From: Rheinheimera baltica DSM 14885
GTDB lineage: Bacteria > Pseudomonadota > Gammaproteobacteria > Enterobacterales > Alteromonadaceae
Reading direction: 5' to 3'
DNA: 58,895 nucleotides
Assembly: GCF_000425345.1 (NCBI RefSeq)
Contig: NZ_AUDG01000024.1
Coordinates: 1 to 58,895, forward strand
Under the pieces are notes generated by a model. The model was given only the letters and a program-made list of their open reading frames with translations, did not search any database and was not told where the DNA came from. Every line of letters starts with the position of its first letter. Position 1 is the stretch's first letter. Positions 22,098 to 31,931 of this stretch are shown in pieces. Made by a program: the position numbers and the translations under genes.

Positions 22098-24056
22098 GTG
22101 ATGCTTGGCTTTAATTCAGGCGCTTATTTATCATTAATGCGGAATAAATTTATTCTTTCTTTCTGGCAATGGTTGTTATTACTAGCACTGTTTTTAAGCG
22201 CTATGTACGCTACTGAAACGCTGGTAAAACACGAGCAACAGTATGCCCGTGGTCAGCAGTATAAGCATGAAATTACCAGTGCCGGCCAATTGCGTGCCTT
22301 GCTTGAGTCTGAACTAAATATTCCCCTGTACCTTACCCTTGGTCTTACCGCCCATGTGCAAGCGGTGGGTGGCAATATTTCGGGCACAGAAATTCAAATG
22401 TTGTTGCCAGAGCTGGTACAACAAGCTCGCCATATCCGCAATATTGGCGTCGCACCGGGAAATACCCTTAGTTACATTTATCCATTGAAGGGTAATGAAA
22501 AAGCAGTAGGCCTGCACTATCCCGACATAATGGAACAATGGCCTGCCATTGCCGCTATTATTGCCCAGCGAGAAGCCAGGCTCGTTGGCCCTATCGACTT
22601 AATTCAAGGCGGACAAGCATTTATTTATCGCCTGCCAGTGTTTATTGGCATTGACAATTACTGGGGTATTATTAGCACGGTCGTCGATATTGACTCAGTG
22701 TGGTCGCTGCTGGAAAAGCAAACAACCGAGCAGCAAGTACAGGTCGCTATTCGGAATTTATCTGAATTAGGTGATAGTGGGAAAGTTTTTTACGGCGATA
22801 GCAGCCTGTTTTATGATGACAGCCTGCTACTGCGTATAAGTTTGCGTGGTGCATTGTGGCAAATGGCGGTGCGCTCTATTGCACCTGTTCGTGATAAGTC
22901 GTGGCAAATTAGAACAACCGCTTATAGCTTAACGCTATTACTCGTAGTGCTATTAGCATGGTTGCTAATATCACGCCAACGTTTACGCAACAGTGTGACA
23001 GCAGAAAAACAAAGCCGGCTTTATTTACGCAGTATTATGGATAATGTCACTGATGCCATTATTACAACGTCGTTGGATGGCACCATTGAACAGGTGAACC
23101 TGTCTTGTTACCCCATGTTTGGCTACGCCGCCACTACACTAACCGGCTTACACTGGTCAGAACTGCTGGCTCAGCCTCAACTGCTTGATGAGCTCTATAG
23201 CGCCACGTCCAACGCAAAAACTGAATTTGAAACACAGGGCAAACGGCGCGATAACACCCAATTTCCTATGGCGGTAAACCGCAGCCAGATTAGGTTGCAG
23301 CAGCAGTCTAAGCAGCTATTGGTGCTGCGGGATCTAACCGAACGCCACCAAACCGAACAGTTAAAACAGCAGTTTATCTCTACGGTTAGCCATGAATTAC
23401 GCACACCTCTAACATCTATCTCTGGCGCATTGGGACTTGCAGTATCCGGTGCATTAGGCGAGTTAACCGCATCACAAAAGCGTATGCTGCAGTTAGCTTA
23501 TTCCAGCTCCCAGCAGTTAACCACACTGGTTAATGATTTGCTCAACGTTGAACGCATATCAAGCGGCACCTTGGCGTTGCAGCTACAACCAATAGCGTTG
23601 CTACCGTTGGTGCAGCAGTGTGTTGATGAAATGCAGCTGCTGCATCCGGCGTTAACATTGCAATTGCAAAACCTGCCTGCACTAGAACAGCTGCAGGTTA
23701 ATGCCGATATCAGCCATTTGCAGCATGTTATACATCATTTACTTAGCAACGCAGTAAAGTTTTCACCCACTGGCGCAAACATTCAAGTATCCGTAACCCG
23801 TCAGGCTGATTTTGTGCGGGTAACTGTGCAGGATCAAGGTATAGGTGTCGCACCAGAGTTCGTACCAAAACTGTTTAGCCGGTTTAGCCAGGCAGACAGT
23901 ACTGATAGCCGCAAACACGGCGGCACTGGCTTAGGATTGTCGATTAGCCAAAATCTTATTAACCAGATGAGAGGCAGCATGGGGTATCAACCGGCGCCTG
24001 AGAGTGGCAGCTGTTTTTACTTTGAACTGCCTTATATCCAAGCTGACCAAGCATAG
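22098..24056 (+). CDS. Membrane sensor histidine kinase (CHASE-PAS-HisKA-HATPase)
   Basis: 652 residues; GTG at 22098 and ATG at 22101 are adjacent and either may start. A membrane helix (FWQWLLLLALFLSAMYATE) precedes a periplasmic CHASE domain (about 60-250, including NIGVAPGNTLSYIYPLKGN). A second helix (LTLLLVVLLAWLLIS) leads to a PAS domain (SIMDNVTDAIITTSLDGTIEQVN). The H-box is FISTVSHELRTPLTSIS; the ATPase has HHLLSNAVKFSP (N), QGIGVAPEF (G1) and GTGLGLSIS (G2). No receiver domain or response regulator gene is adjacent, so its partner is elsewhere. CHASE domains sense small extracellular ligands; the ligand is not readable. Confidence 0.92.
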   Translation: MMLGFNSGAYLSLMRNKFILSFWQWLLLLALFLSAMYATETLVKHEQQYARGQQYKHEITSAGQLRALLESELNIPLYLTLGLTAHVQAVGGNISGTEIQMLLPELVQQARHIRNIGVAPGNTLSYIYPLKGNEKAVGLHYPDIMEQWPAIAAIIAQREARLVGPIDLIQGGQAFIYRLPVFIGIDNYWGIISTVVDIDSVWSLLEKQTTEQQVQVAIRNLSELGDSGKVFYGDSSLFYDDSLLLRISLRGALWQMAVRSIAPVRDKSWQIRTTAYSLTLLLVVLLAWLLISRQRLRNSVTAEKQSRLYLRSIMDNVTDAIITTSLDGTIEQVNLSCYPMFGYAATTLTGLHWSELLAQPQLLDELYSATSNAKTEFETQGKRRDNTQFPMAVNRSQIRLQQQSKQLLVLRDLTERHQTEQLKQQFISTVSHELRTPLTSISGALGLAVSGALGELTASQKRMLQLAYSSSQQLTTLVNDLLNVERISSGTLALQLQPIALLPLVQQCVDEMQLLHPALTLQLQNLPALEQLQVNADISHLQHVIHHLLSNAVKFSPTGANIQVSVTRQADFVRVTVQDQGIGVAPEFVPKLFSRFSQADSTDSRKHGGTGLGLSISQNLINQMRGSMGYQPAPESGSCFYFELPYIQADQA

Positions 24057-24199
24057 CGGTTGTTATAAACTGTCTTTTATCTTAATTTGTTGGCTATTGG
24101 CTGCAAACTGCGTGATTGCCCCGTACTTTTTGGCATACTCAGGATAACTATGCGCAAAAGCGTACTTATTATAACAATGACATCTTCCAGGGAGATTTT

Positions 24200-26374
24200 A
24201 TGCGTAAAACACTTATAGCCACTACGGTAGCAGCCGCACTCGCGCTTGCTGCTTGTGGCGACAATACCGCCCCAGCACAAACGGCTACTGAAACGGTGGC
24301 GGAAGCTGCTACTGCGGTAGAGGCTATTTCAAGCAACCCACTAATGGTGAAAAGCACTTTGCAATACGAAGCTCCTAACTTTAACGACATAAAAGACGAT
24401 CACTTCTTGCCAGCGTTTGAAGAAGGCATGAAGCAACATATGACCGAAGTGCTCGCTATTGCCAATAACCCAGCACCAGCAACCTTTGACAATACCTTAG
24501 TTGCGCTGGAAAAAAGTGGTGAATTGCTTACACGCGTATCGCGCATTTTCTACAATCTGGCCGGTTCCAGCTCTAACCCACAGCGCCGTGAAATTCAATC
24601 TGAACTGGCACCCAAAATGGCCGCGCATTCAGATAACATCAACTTAAACCCACAGTTGTTCGCCCGTATTAAAAGCCTGTACAACCAGCGTGAAGCGCTA
24701 AAACTGGATGCCGAATCGCTACGTTTAATTGAGGTCTATTATGAGCGTTTTGTCCGCGCAGGTGCTCAGCTAACGGAAGAACAAAAAACCGCCATTCGTG
24801 CTTTAAATGAAGAGCACTCAACGCTAACTAATCAGTTTTCACAAAACTTGTTAGCAGAAACCAAAAAAATTGCGGTTGTAGTGGATACCCAAGCAGAACT
24901 GGCAGGGTTATCCGACGCGCAAATTACGGCTGCGGCTAATGCAGCAAAAGAAGCTGGCCATGACGGTAAATACCTTATTAGCATTACCAACACCACACGC
25001 CAACCGGTGTTAAGCCAGCTAAGCAACCGCGAACTGCGCCAACGGGTATGGGAAGCATCAGCCAACCGTAACCAAAGTGGCGAAACCGACAACCGTCCTA
25101 TCGTTGCCCGTTTAGCCCAATTACGCGCCGAGCGCGCTAAGCTGCTGGGCTACGACAGCTGGGCCAGCTACGGCCTGGAATCGCAAATGGCAAAAACACC
25201 ACAGGCTGTATTTGACATGCTAGGGTCTATGGTGCCCGCTGTTATTGCCAATACCAATAAAGAAGCAGACGCCATTAGCCAAATGATCAAGCAACAAGGC
25301 GGTGATTTTGAGCTGCAGCCTTGGGACTGGGAATACTATGGCGAATTTGTCCGCCAGGCCAAATTTGATTTGGATGAGAGCGAAGTTAAACAGTACTTTG
25401 AATTTGAGCGTGTTTTAAAAGATGGCGTGTTTTTTACTTTCCAACGCCTGTACGGTATTCGCTTTGAACCACGTCCAGATTTACCCACCTATCACCCGGA
25501 CGTAAAAGCCTACGAGCTGTTTGATACCGATGGCAGCAGCCTGGCAATATTTTACGCCGACTATTTTGCCCGTGAAGGTAAACGTGGTGGCGCCTGGATG
25601 AGCTCATTTGTGGGTCAATCACATTTAACCGGCCAAAAGCCTGTTGTGGTTAACGTAATGAACATTCCCAAAGCGCCAGCAGGCGAGCCAACGCTGGTGA
25701 GCTATGACAATGTGACTACCATGTTCCACGAACTTGGCCACGGCTTACATGGCATGCTGTCAAACGTAAAATTCCCAACACTGGCAGGCACCTCGGTGTC
25801 ACGTGACTTTGTTGAATTCCCATCTACATTTGAAGAAGATTGGGCAGCGCATCCGGAAGTGATCGCTAACTACGCAAAACACTATAAAACCGGTGAGCCG
25901 ATCCCAAGTGAGTTGCTGGAAAAAGTAATGAAGTCGCGTAGCTTTAACCAGGGCTTTGACACCTTGGAATATATGTCGGCTGCCCTATTAGATATGGAAT
26001 GGCATTCGCTTTCAGCTGATGAACCATTGCAGGATGTAAATGCTTTTGAAGCCCAAGCACTGAAAAAGCACGGCATCACCTTAGCTGCAGTGCCACCACG
26101 CTATAAATCTACCTACTTCTCACACTCTATGGGTGGTGGCTACTCTGCCGGTTATTATGCTTACATGTGGAGTGAAATATTGGCGGCCGATGCTTTTGCC
26201 TATGTGCAGCAGCAAGGTGGTTTAAAACTGGAAAATGGCCAGAACTACCGCGACAACATTCTATCTGTAGGTAACTCACGTCCGCCAATGGAGTCTTATA
26301 AAGCGTTCCGTGGCCAGGAACCTACTACAGATGCACTGTTAATTCGCCGTGGCTTAAAGACTAAAGTTGAATGA
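24200..26374 (+). CDS. M3-family metallopeptidase (Dcp/OpdA-like) lipoprotein
   Basis: 724 residues from the ATG at 24200, preceded by CCAGGGAG; a longer frame lacks these features. The signal TLIATTVAAALALAACGDN contains a lipobox, so unlike E. coli Dcp and PrlC the enzyme is a periplasmic lipoprotein. The zinc site is FHELGHGLHG near residue 510 with the third ligand Glu in VEFPSTFEEDW. The closing HSMGGGYSAGYYAYMWSE matches the substrate-binding Tyr region of the family. M3 enzymes cut oligopeptides or remove C-terminal dipeptides. Ends in front of a strong terminator; likely monocistronic. Confidence 0.92.
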   Translation: MRKTLIATTVAAALALAACGDNTAPAQTATETVAEAATAVEAISSNPLMVKSTLQYEAPNFNDIKDDHFLPAFEEGMKQHMTEVLAIANNPAPATFDNTLVALEKSGELLTRVSRIFYNLAGSSSNPQRREIQSELAPKMAAHSDNINLNPQLFARIKSLYNQREALKLDAESLRLIEVYYERFVRAGAQLTEEQKTAIRALNEEHSTLTNQFSQNLLAETKKIAVVVDTQAELAGLSDAQITAAANAAKEAGHDGKYLISITNTTRQPVLSQLSNRELRQRVWEASANRNQSGETDNRPIVARLAQLRAERAKLLGYDSWASYGLESQMAKTPQAVFDMLGSMVPAVIANTNKEADAISQMIKQQGGDFELQPWDWEYYGEFVRQAKFDLDESEVKQYFEFERVLKDGVFFTFQRLYGIRFEPRPDLPTYHPDVKAYELFDTDGSSLAIFYADYFAREGKRGGAWMSSFVGQSHLTGQKPVVVNVMNIPKAPAGEPTLVSYDNVTTMFHELGHGLHGMLSNVKFPTLAGTSVSRDFVEFPSTFEEDWAAHPEVIANYAKHYKTGEPIPSELLEKVMKSRSFNQGFDTLEYMSAALLDMEWHSLSADEPLQDVNAFEAQALKKHGITLAAVPPRYKSTYFSHSMGGGYSAGYYAYMWSEILAADAFAYVQQQGGLKLENGQNYRDNILSVGNSRPPMESYKAFRGQEPTTDALLIRRGLKTKVE

Positions 26375-26436
26375 TGATTAGAAGAAAACCGGTTTACTTA
26401 AAGCAAACCGACTTTCTTCACTAAAATAGCCGCAAT

Positions 26437-26466
26437 AAAAAGCCCCGCAATTCAGCGGGGCTTTTT
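26437..26466. terminator. Bidirectional rho-independent terminator
   Basis: AAAAAGCCCCGC-AATTCA-GCGGGGCTTTTT is a 7-bp GC stem flanked by A- and T-runs, so it works for the M3 peptidase gene on one strand and pmbA on the other. Confidence 0.9.
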
Positions 26467-26491
26467 CATTTATCTAAGCAAAGAAGGCACT

Positions 26492-27838
26492 TTAGCTGCC
26501 AGCAACCTGCATCTGATTAATCAGTATAGAGCCGGTTAATACACCACCACGGCGGTCAACGTCATTTCCAACAGCCGCAATTTGCATAAACATGTCTTTT
26601 AAATTACCGGCAATAGTGACTTCCGATACCGGGAATTGAATTTCGCCATGTTCCACCCAAAAACCCGCCGCACCACGCGAGTAATCTCCGGTCACGGTAT
26701 TCACGCCTTGTCCCATCAGCTCAGTAACAAGTAAACCTTTGCCCATAGTACGGCACAACTGCAGCAAATCTTCATTACCGTGCTGAACCAGCCAGTTGTG
26801 AATACCGCCAGCATGGCCCGTACTGGCCATGCCTAACTTACGGGCAGAATAACTGGTCGTGAGATAGGTTGTTAATACGCCTTGCTCAATAACCGCTAAA
26901 TCCCGGGTTTTAACCCCTTCACCATCAAACGGGCTGGAGGCCAATGCCTGCTTTAAATGAGGCAGCTCTTGAATAGTGACATTCGGCGACATGATCTGTT
27001 GGCCAACTTTATCCATTAAAAAGCTGGATTTACGGTAAATACTGCCCCCGCTAATCGCAGACACTAAATGACCAAACAGGCTGCTGGCGATATCAGCACG
27101 AAAGATCACCGGTACTTTTTGCGTTGGAATTTGCCGGGCATTTAACCGGGCAATGGTTTCTAATGCGGCTTCACGGCCAATTTGTTTTGGATCCAATAAC
27201 TTATTGTACTGGCGCGCAACCGTAAAACTATAATCGCGCTGCATATCATCGCCATCTTCACCGATAACAACGCAACTAAAACTGTGACGTGAACTAGGGT
27301 GCCCTACCAACTGGCCATGGCTGTTGCCATACACTTTTAAACCGGTGTGTGATGAAAACGATGCCCCTTCTGAATTGGTAATACGTTTATCAGTTTCAAA
27401 CGCGGCCTGCTCAGAGCCGGCACACAAGGCAATGGCCTCATCGGTACCAATTGTCTCAGGGTAGTATAAATCTAAATCGGGCGGAGACATCTCTAGCCAG
27501 CTGGCTTCTGCTAAACCGGTGTGGGGGTCTTCCGATGTATAACGGGCAATGTCGGCAGCAGCTTCTACTGTGCGACGTAGGGCCTGAGGACTTAAATCAG
27601 CAGTCGATGCCGACCCCTTGCGCTGGCCAAAATACAGGCTAATCCCTAAGCCACCATCTTGATTAAACTCTACCGTTTCCACTTCGCCATGCCGGGTTTC
27701 TACGCTTAACCCTTTGGTGCGGCTCATAGACGCTTCTGCGCTGCTGGCTCCAAGCTGCTTTGCATGCGCCAGAACGTCGGCTACAGCCTGCTTTACTTCA
27801 TCAATTTCTTGCCAAATAGTCGGTTGTGTTACTTGCAT
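26492..27838 (-). CDS. pmbA: PmbA/TldE, partner of the TldD metalloprotease
   Basis: 448 residues, matching the family length. It contains RHGEVETVEFNQDGGLGISLYFG near residue 55, SEGASFSSHTG in the middle and AAGFWVEHGEIQFPVSEVTIAGNL near the C-terminus. As in other TldE proteins no HExxH is present; the zinc comes from TldD, encoded at 29650-31089. The heterodimer trims unfolded peptides, matures microcin B17 and destroys CcdA in E. coli. Divergent from darP, the arrangement seen in enterobacteria and alteromonads. ATG at 27838. Confidence 0.95.
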   Translation of the reverse strand: MQVTQPTIWQEIDEVKQAVADVLAHAKQLGASSAEASMSRTKGLSVETRHGEVETVEFNQDGGLGISLYFGQRKGSASTADLSPQALRRTVEAAADIARYTSEDPHTGLAEASWLEMSPPDLDLYYPETIGTDEAIALCAGSEQAAFETDKRITNSEGASFSSHTGLKVYGNSHGQLVGHPSSRHSFSCVVIGEDGDDMQRDYSFTVARQYNKLLDPKQIGREAALETIARLNARQIPTQKVPVIFRADIASSLFGHLVSAISGGSIYRKSSFLMDKVGQQIMSPNVTIQELPHLKQALASSPFDGEGVKTRDLAVIEQGVLTTYLTTSYSARKLGMASTGHAGGIHNWLVQHGNEDLLQLCRTMGKGLLVTELMGQGVNTVTGDYSRGAAGFWVEHGEIQFPVSEVTIAGNLKDMFMQIAAVGNDVDRRGGVLTGSILINQMQVAGS

Positions 27839-27957
27839 AATGTCAGTTCAGCTAAATTATTTACCACAAGCTTATCATAGTCTGCTAAAGCTGGCTGCTG
27901 CTGTGCATCACTATCATGTATACTTAGCAACATTATGGCTTAATGCGAACTGAGACA

Positions 27958-28476
27958 ATGACTGATTTTATAAATGGCGACACCTGGGACGAAGAAGAAG
28001 GTAAGAGTAAGTCGCAGGTTAAGCGTGAAATGCACGCCCTGCAGACTCTGGGTGAAGAGCTGGTGTCGCTAAGTGCCGCCTCACGCGCCCGGGTGCCATT
28101 AGATGATGAATTAAAAGATGCGCTGCAACTGGCAGACCAGCTGGGTAATAAGCGTGAAGCGCTACGCCGGCATATTCAGTTTATTGGCCGTTTAATGCGT
28201 ACCCGGGATTTAGAGCCGATTGAAACCGCACTGGCGCTACTTCGCAATACTAATCAGGCAGCCACCCGTCAATTTCACAAGGTTGAAACACTACGCGACA
28301 AGCTTATTAGCGACAATGACGCGGTTACCGAGTTTATTGCCAGCTACCCGGATGTGGATGTGCAGCAGCTGCGCCAGCTTATTCGTAATGCCAAAAAAGA
28401 GCAGGAAAAGCAGCAACCGCCAAAAGCCTACCGCGAGCTGTTTCAACTTATTAAACCGCTAATTATTACCGACTAA
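27958..28476 (+). CDS. darP: DarP/YjgA, 50S ribosome assembly factor
   Basis: 172 residues if started at the second Met (MTDFINGDTWDEEEG), which fits the acidic N-terminus of the family; an ATG five codons earlier is possible. The protein is almost wholly helical: KSQVKREMHALQTLGEELVSLS, RRHIQFIGRLMRTRDLEPIETAL and RELFQLIKPLI. The E. coli homologue binds late 50S particles and helps 23S rRNA peptidyl-transferase centre maturation. Divergent from pmbA with about 120 bases between them. Confidence 0.92.
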   Translation: MTDFINGDTWDEEEGKSKSQVKREMHALQTLGEELVSLSAASRARVPLDDELKDALQLADQLGNKREALRRHIQFIGRLMRTRDLEPIETALALLRNTNQAATRQFHKVETLRDKLISDNDAVTEFIASYPDVDVQQLRQLIRNAKKEQEKQQPPKAYRELFQLIKPLIITD

Positions 28477-28550
28477 CTTGCCGCGGTTATAACCGTGTAG
28501 CCTTGCTTTTGCGCGTTTCTTTGTTGCATGCAGAAAAGTAGTGCAGGCAC

Positions 28551-28576
28551 AAAAAAGGGCGCAACTCTGCGCCCTT
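28551..28576 (-). terminator. Rho-independent terminator of ilvE
   Basis: On the minus strand AAGGGCGCA-GAGT-TGCGCCCTT is followed by TTTTTT. The nine-base-pair stem lies 17 bases after the ilvE stop and also faces the convergent darP transcript. Confidence 0.88.
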
Positions 28577-28593
28577 GTAAAACCTTACCGGCC

Positions 28594-29589
28594 TCAGCAG
28601 ACTTTCGTTAACCAACTGTGTTTATCTTCGGCTTTACCCCACTGAATATCGTTCAGCGCCTGTCGTAAAGCATTTGTCGTGGTGCCAGCGCCACCTGAAC
28701 CCACGGTGTATTCTTTGCCGGCGTGAATTAGCGTACCTACCGGTGTTAATACAGCTGCAGTGCCAGACAATGCCGCTTCGGCGCCTGGTTTTTGCGCGCG
28801 CTCCAGTAGCTCATCTACGGTTAACTCGCGCTCGGAGACTACCATGCCGCGATCACGCGCCAGGGTTAAAATAGAATCACGTGTTATGCCATGCAAGAAA
28901 GAACTGTCTAAGGCTTTGGTAATAATTTCATTGCCGTCGATCAGCAGGAAGTTGGCCGCACCGGTTTCTTGTACATCACCATTGGGGCAAAACAGCACTT
29001 GATCAGCCTGCACGGTTGCACGCGCTTGCATAATTGGTTGAAGCGCACTGGCGTAGTTACCACCGCTTTTAACCATGCCCATATGTGAAGCACAGCGGGC
29101 GTTATCTTCTAACAATAAACGCAGTGCTTTACTACCGCCGGCAAAGTAGTCGCCAACCGGTGATAACAACACATACAACAAAGACTCCAAACTGGGGGCT
29201 GCAGCTTTACCAATTGAAGCCTCGGTACCAATATGGGTTGGCCGAATATACATTGAACCCGGCGGTGTGGGCACATCAGCGGCAAAACGTTTCACCATGT
29301 CTAAAATCATCTGGCTTAACATGGCAGCCTCAAACTGGGGCAGAGCCAGTAACTTACTGCTTTGTTGCAGGCGCGCGACGTTTTTTTCCATGCGGAACAT
29401 ATACACACCGCCGTCGGCATGCCGAAACGCCTTTAAACCTTCAAAGCAGGTACTGGAATAATGCAGCACATGTGCACCAGGGTGCAACTTTATACTGTCT
29501 GAAGCGACCATTTCAGGCGTGCTCCAACTGTTGTCATTAAAACGCGAGATGATCATCTCGGGGGTAAATACGGTGCCAAATGCTGCCAT
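28594..29589 (-). CDS. ilvE: Branched-chain amino acid aminotransferase
   Basis: 331 residues, fold-type IV PLP enzyme. YSSTCFEGLKAFRH near residue 45 and YIRPTHIGTEASIG contribute to the substrate pocket; the PLP lysine is in GMVKSGGNYAS near residue 180; the phosphate-binding EAALSGTAAVLTPVG is near residue 275. The length and the NYASAL segment fit the BCAT class that resembles the mitochondrial enzymes rather than the 309-residue E. coli IlvE. It makes leucine, isoleucine and valine from their 2-oxo acids with glutamate. Last gene before a strong terminator; 60 bases downstream of tldD. Confidence 0.93.
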   Translation of the reverse strand: MAAFGTVFTPEMIISRFNDNSWSTPEMVASDSIKLHPGAHVLHYSSTCFEGLKAFRHADGGVYMFRMEKNVARLQQSSKLLALPQFEAAMLSQMILDMVKRFAADVPTPPGSMYIRPTHIGTEASIGKAAAPSLESLLYVLLSPVGDYFAGGSKALRLLLEDNARCASHMGMVKSGGNYASALQPIMQARATVQADQVLFCPNGDVQETGAANFLLIDGNEIITKALDSSFLHGITRDSILTLARDRGMVVSERELTVDELLERAQKPGAEAALSGTAAVLTPVGTLIHAGKEYTVGSGGAGTTTNALRQALNDIQWGKAEDKHSWLTKVC

Positions 29590-29649
29590 TTTGCGTTATG
29601 TCCCTGTGATTTGTTCTATTTACGGTTTATATCTATGAATTCGGGCACC

Positions 29650-31089
29650 TTACTGGGTACCGCCTACGGTTATGGCATCCAGCTTCAGTGTCGGCTGGCC
29701 TACGCCAACCGGCAAACTCTGACCTTGTTTACCACATACGCCCACGCCAGCATCCAGCGCAAGATCATTGCCGACCATAGACACCTGTTGCATCGCTTCA
29801 GGCCCGCTACCTATCAAGGTAGCGCCTTTAATTGGCGAGGTAATTTTACCGTTTTCGATCAGATAAGCTTCTGATGCTGAAAACACAAATTTACCAGATG
29901 TGATATCGACCTGGCCACCACCAAAATTGGGCGCATAAATACCTTTTTTAACGCTGGCGATAATTTCTTCTGGATCATGCTGCCCCGCCAACATATAGGT
30001 GTTGGTCATTCGTGGCATAGGTAAATGCGCAAACGACTCGCGGCGGCCGTTACCCGTAGGTGGCACGCCCATTAGCATGGCATTATGTTTGTCCTGAATA
30101 TAACCTTTTAAAATGCCGTTTTCGATAAGCACGTTGTGTTGGCTTGGTACGCCTTCATCGTCGATATTCAGTGAGCCACGCCGATGCGCTAAGGTGCCGT
30201 CATCAACAATAGTACAAAGCTTCGATGCAACCTGTTCGCCAACCCGGCCTGAGAACGTAGAAGAACCTTTACGGTTGAAATCGCCCTCTAAGCCATGTCC
30301 TACTGCTTCATGCAATAATACGCCAGGCCAACCACTGCCCAGCACTACCGGCATGGAGCCAGCCGGCGCGTCAATAGCGGTTAAGTTAACCTGCGCTTGT
30401 CGCACGGCTTCACGTGCATAATGTTGCCAGCGCGGCTCGCCGTTAATGTCTTCAGAAAAATAGCTATAGTCTGTACGACCACCACCACCAGCACTGCCGC
30501 GTTCGCGACGCTCACCCTGCTGCAGTAACACCGAGCAATTTATACGAACTAAAGGCCGGATATCACTGGCGAAAGTGCCATCACTGGCGGCAACTAATAC
30601 TTCTTCATAAACGCCTGATAAACTTACCATGACCTGCTCAGCACGGCTGTCCAGCGTGCGAATATAGGCTTCAACCTGGTGCAGCAAAGCCACTTTGTCG
30701 GTATTAGATAAGCTTTGCAGTGGCTCACACGGCAGATAAATATTGCTGTTACCGCTTTTGCTAAACGCTTTAACGCTGCCGTGCTGCCCCTGTACCGCGA
30801 TACCACGTGCCGCGGTTGCGGCCTGCTTTAAGGCTGCAGCACTAATAGTATCGGCGTAGGCGAAACCGGTTTTTTCGCCACTGATTGCCCGCACACCCAC
30901 GCCACGCTCAATGTTAAAAGAGCCATCTTTAACTAAGCCGTCTTCCAGCACCCAGGACTCATGCACGCTGGATTGAAAATATAAGTCAGCGAAATCCAAT
31001 TGATGATCGAATAAGTAGCCCAGTGTCTGCTGTAAATCATCAGCAGTTAGTTCAGAGGCGGTAATAAGGTTGTGCTCGGGTGATGTCAT
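29650..31089 (-). CDS. tldD: TldD metalloprotease
   Basis: 479 residues, the usual length. The zinc motif is [11 protein letters not shown] near residue 262, preceded by [36 protein letters not shown] near residue 58 and [10 protein letters not shown] with [11 protein letters not shown] further on complete the family pattern. It carries the catalytic zinc of the TldD/E heterodimer; its partner pmbA is at 26492-27838. It is the last member of the mreB-to-tldD run: the start overlaps the nitrilase stop by ATGA, so translation is coupled. Confidence 0.95.
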   Translation of the reverse strand: MTSPEHNLITASELTADDLQQTLGYLFDHQLDFADLYFQSSVHESWVLEDGLVKDGSFNIERGVGVRAISGEKTGFAYADTISAAALKQAATAARGIAVQGQHGSVKAFSKSGNSNIYLPCEPLQSLSNTDKVALLHQVEAYIRTLDSRAEQVMVSLSGVYEEVLVAASDGTFASDIRPLVRINCSVLLQQGERRERGSAGGGGRTDYSYFSEDINGEPRWQHYAREAVRQAQVNLTAIDAPAGSMPVVLGSGWPGVLLHEAVGHGLEGDFNRKGSSTFSGRVGEQVASKLCTIVDDGTLAHRRGSLNIDDEGVPSQHNVLIENGILKGYIQDKHNAMLMGVPPTGNGRRESFAHLPMPRMTNTYMLAGQHDPEEIIASVKKGIYAPNFGGGQVDITSGKFVFSASEAYLIENGKITSPIKGATLIGSGPEAMQQVSMVGNDLALDAGVGVCGKQGQSLPVGVGQPTLKLDAITVGGTQ

Positions 31090-31931
31090 GGTTTGAGCTC
31101 ACTATTAAATCGGTTATGGTGCGCCAGCGGCATAGCTTGCTTAAGCCGCGCGCAGTCGTTTAAATCTATTTCGGCTGAGATCCAGCCAGGTGCTGTGCCA
31201 GCATCGGCAATAACCTCACCCCAAGGGCTAATAATCAGGCTATGGCCATAGGTTTCGCGGCCGTTAGCATGTGTACCTGTTTGGTTAGGTGCCAAGACAA
31301 AACACTGGTTTTCTATTGCCCTTGCCTGCAACAACGTATGCCAATGAGCGGCGCCGGTAACCTTGGTAAAGGCTGATGGCACAGATAACAGGTTCATACC
31401 TTGTTTGGCTAATGCCTGCATCAGCCCCGGAAAACGCACATCATAGCACACCGATAAGCCAAGCTTTAACTCACCCAGTGTTGCTAACGTTATTTTCTGG
31501 CCAGCATAGGTGCTCGCTGACTCGCGATAGCTGCCTGTATTGTCGGTTACACTGACATCAAACAAATGCATTTTTTGATAGTCGGCTATGATACTGCCAT
31601 CAGGGGCAAACACAATACTGCTGGATGCAAAGCGCGCCGGATCAGCACTGGCAGTGGGTAAGGAACCGGCCAAAAGATAAATACCAAATTGCTGTGCCAG
31701 CGCCGCACACTGCTGTTGTAGCAGCCCTTGCCCCAGCGGGGCCTGATACTGCTGCTGTAAACCATCACGGCCGCCAAATACCGCAAAGCACTCAGGCAAC
31801 GCCACCAGATGCGGCAAGCCATCTTGATAGGCGCGACTAAGTTGTTGCAGGTAATGCACCACTGCAGCAAAATTCTCTGTTGGCTGTGGCGTACTCGTGA
31901 GTTGAATGGCGGACACACGCCAGTTAGCCAT
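31086..31931 (-). CDS. Nitrilase-superfamily amidohydrolase (deaminated glutathione amidase type)
   Basis: 281 residues from [10 protein letters not shown]; a longer frame is open but the downstream Met fits the family N-terminus. The catalytic triad is visible: Glu in [11 protein letters not shown], Lys in [10 protein letters not shown] and Cys in [46 protein letters not shown] is characteristic of the Nit1/NitFhit branch, which in E. coli and mammals hydrolyses deaminated glutathione. Its start overlaps the end of yhdP by eight bases, and its stop overlaps tldD. The same yhdP-nit-tldD order occurs widely in alteromonads and vibrios. Confidence 0.88.
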   Translation of the reverse strand: MANWRVSAIQLTSTPQPTENFAAVVHYLQQLSRAYQDGLPHLVALPECFAVFGGRDGLQQQYQAPLGQGLLQQQCAALAQQFGIYLLAGSLPTASADPARFASSSIVFAPDGSIIADYQKMHLFDVSVTDNTGSYRESASTYAGQKITLATLGELKLGLSVCYDVRFPGLMQALAKQGMNLLSVPSAFTKVTGAAHWHTLLQARAIENQCFVLAPNQTGTHANGRETYGHSLIISPWGEVIADAGTAPGWISAEIDLNDCARLKQAMPLAHHNRFNSELKP

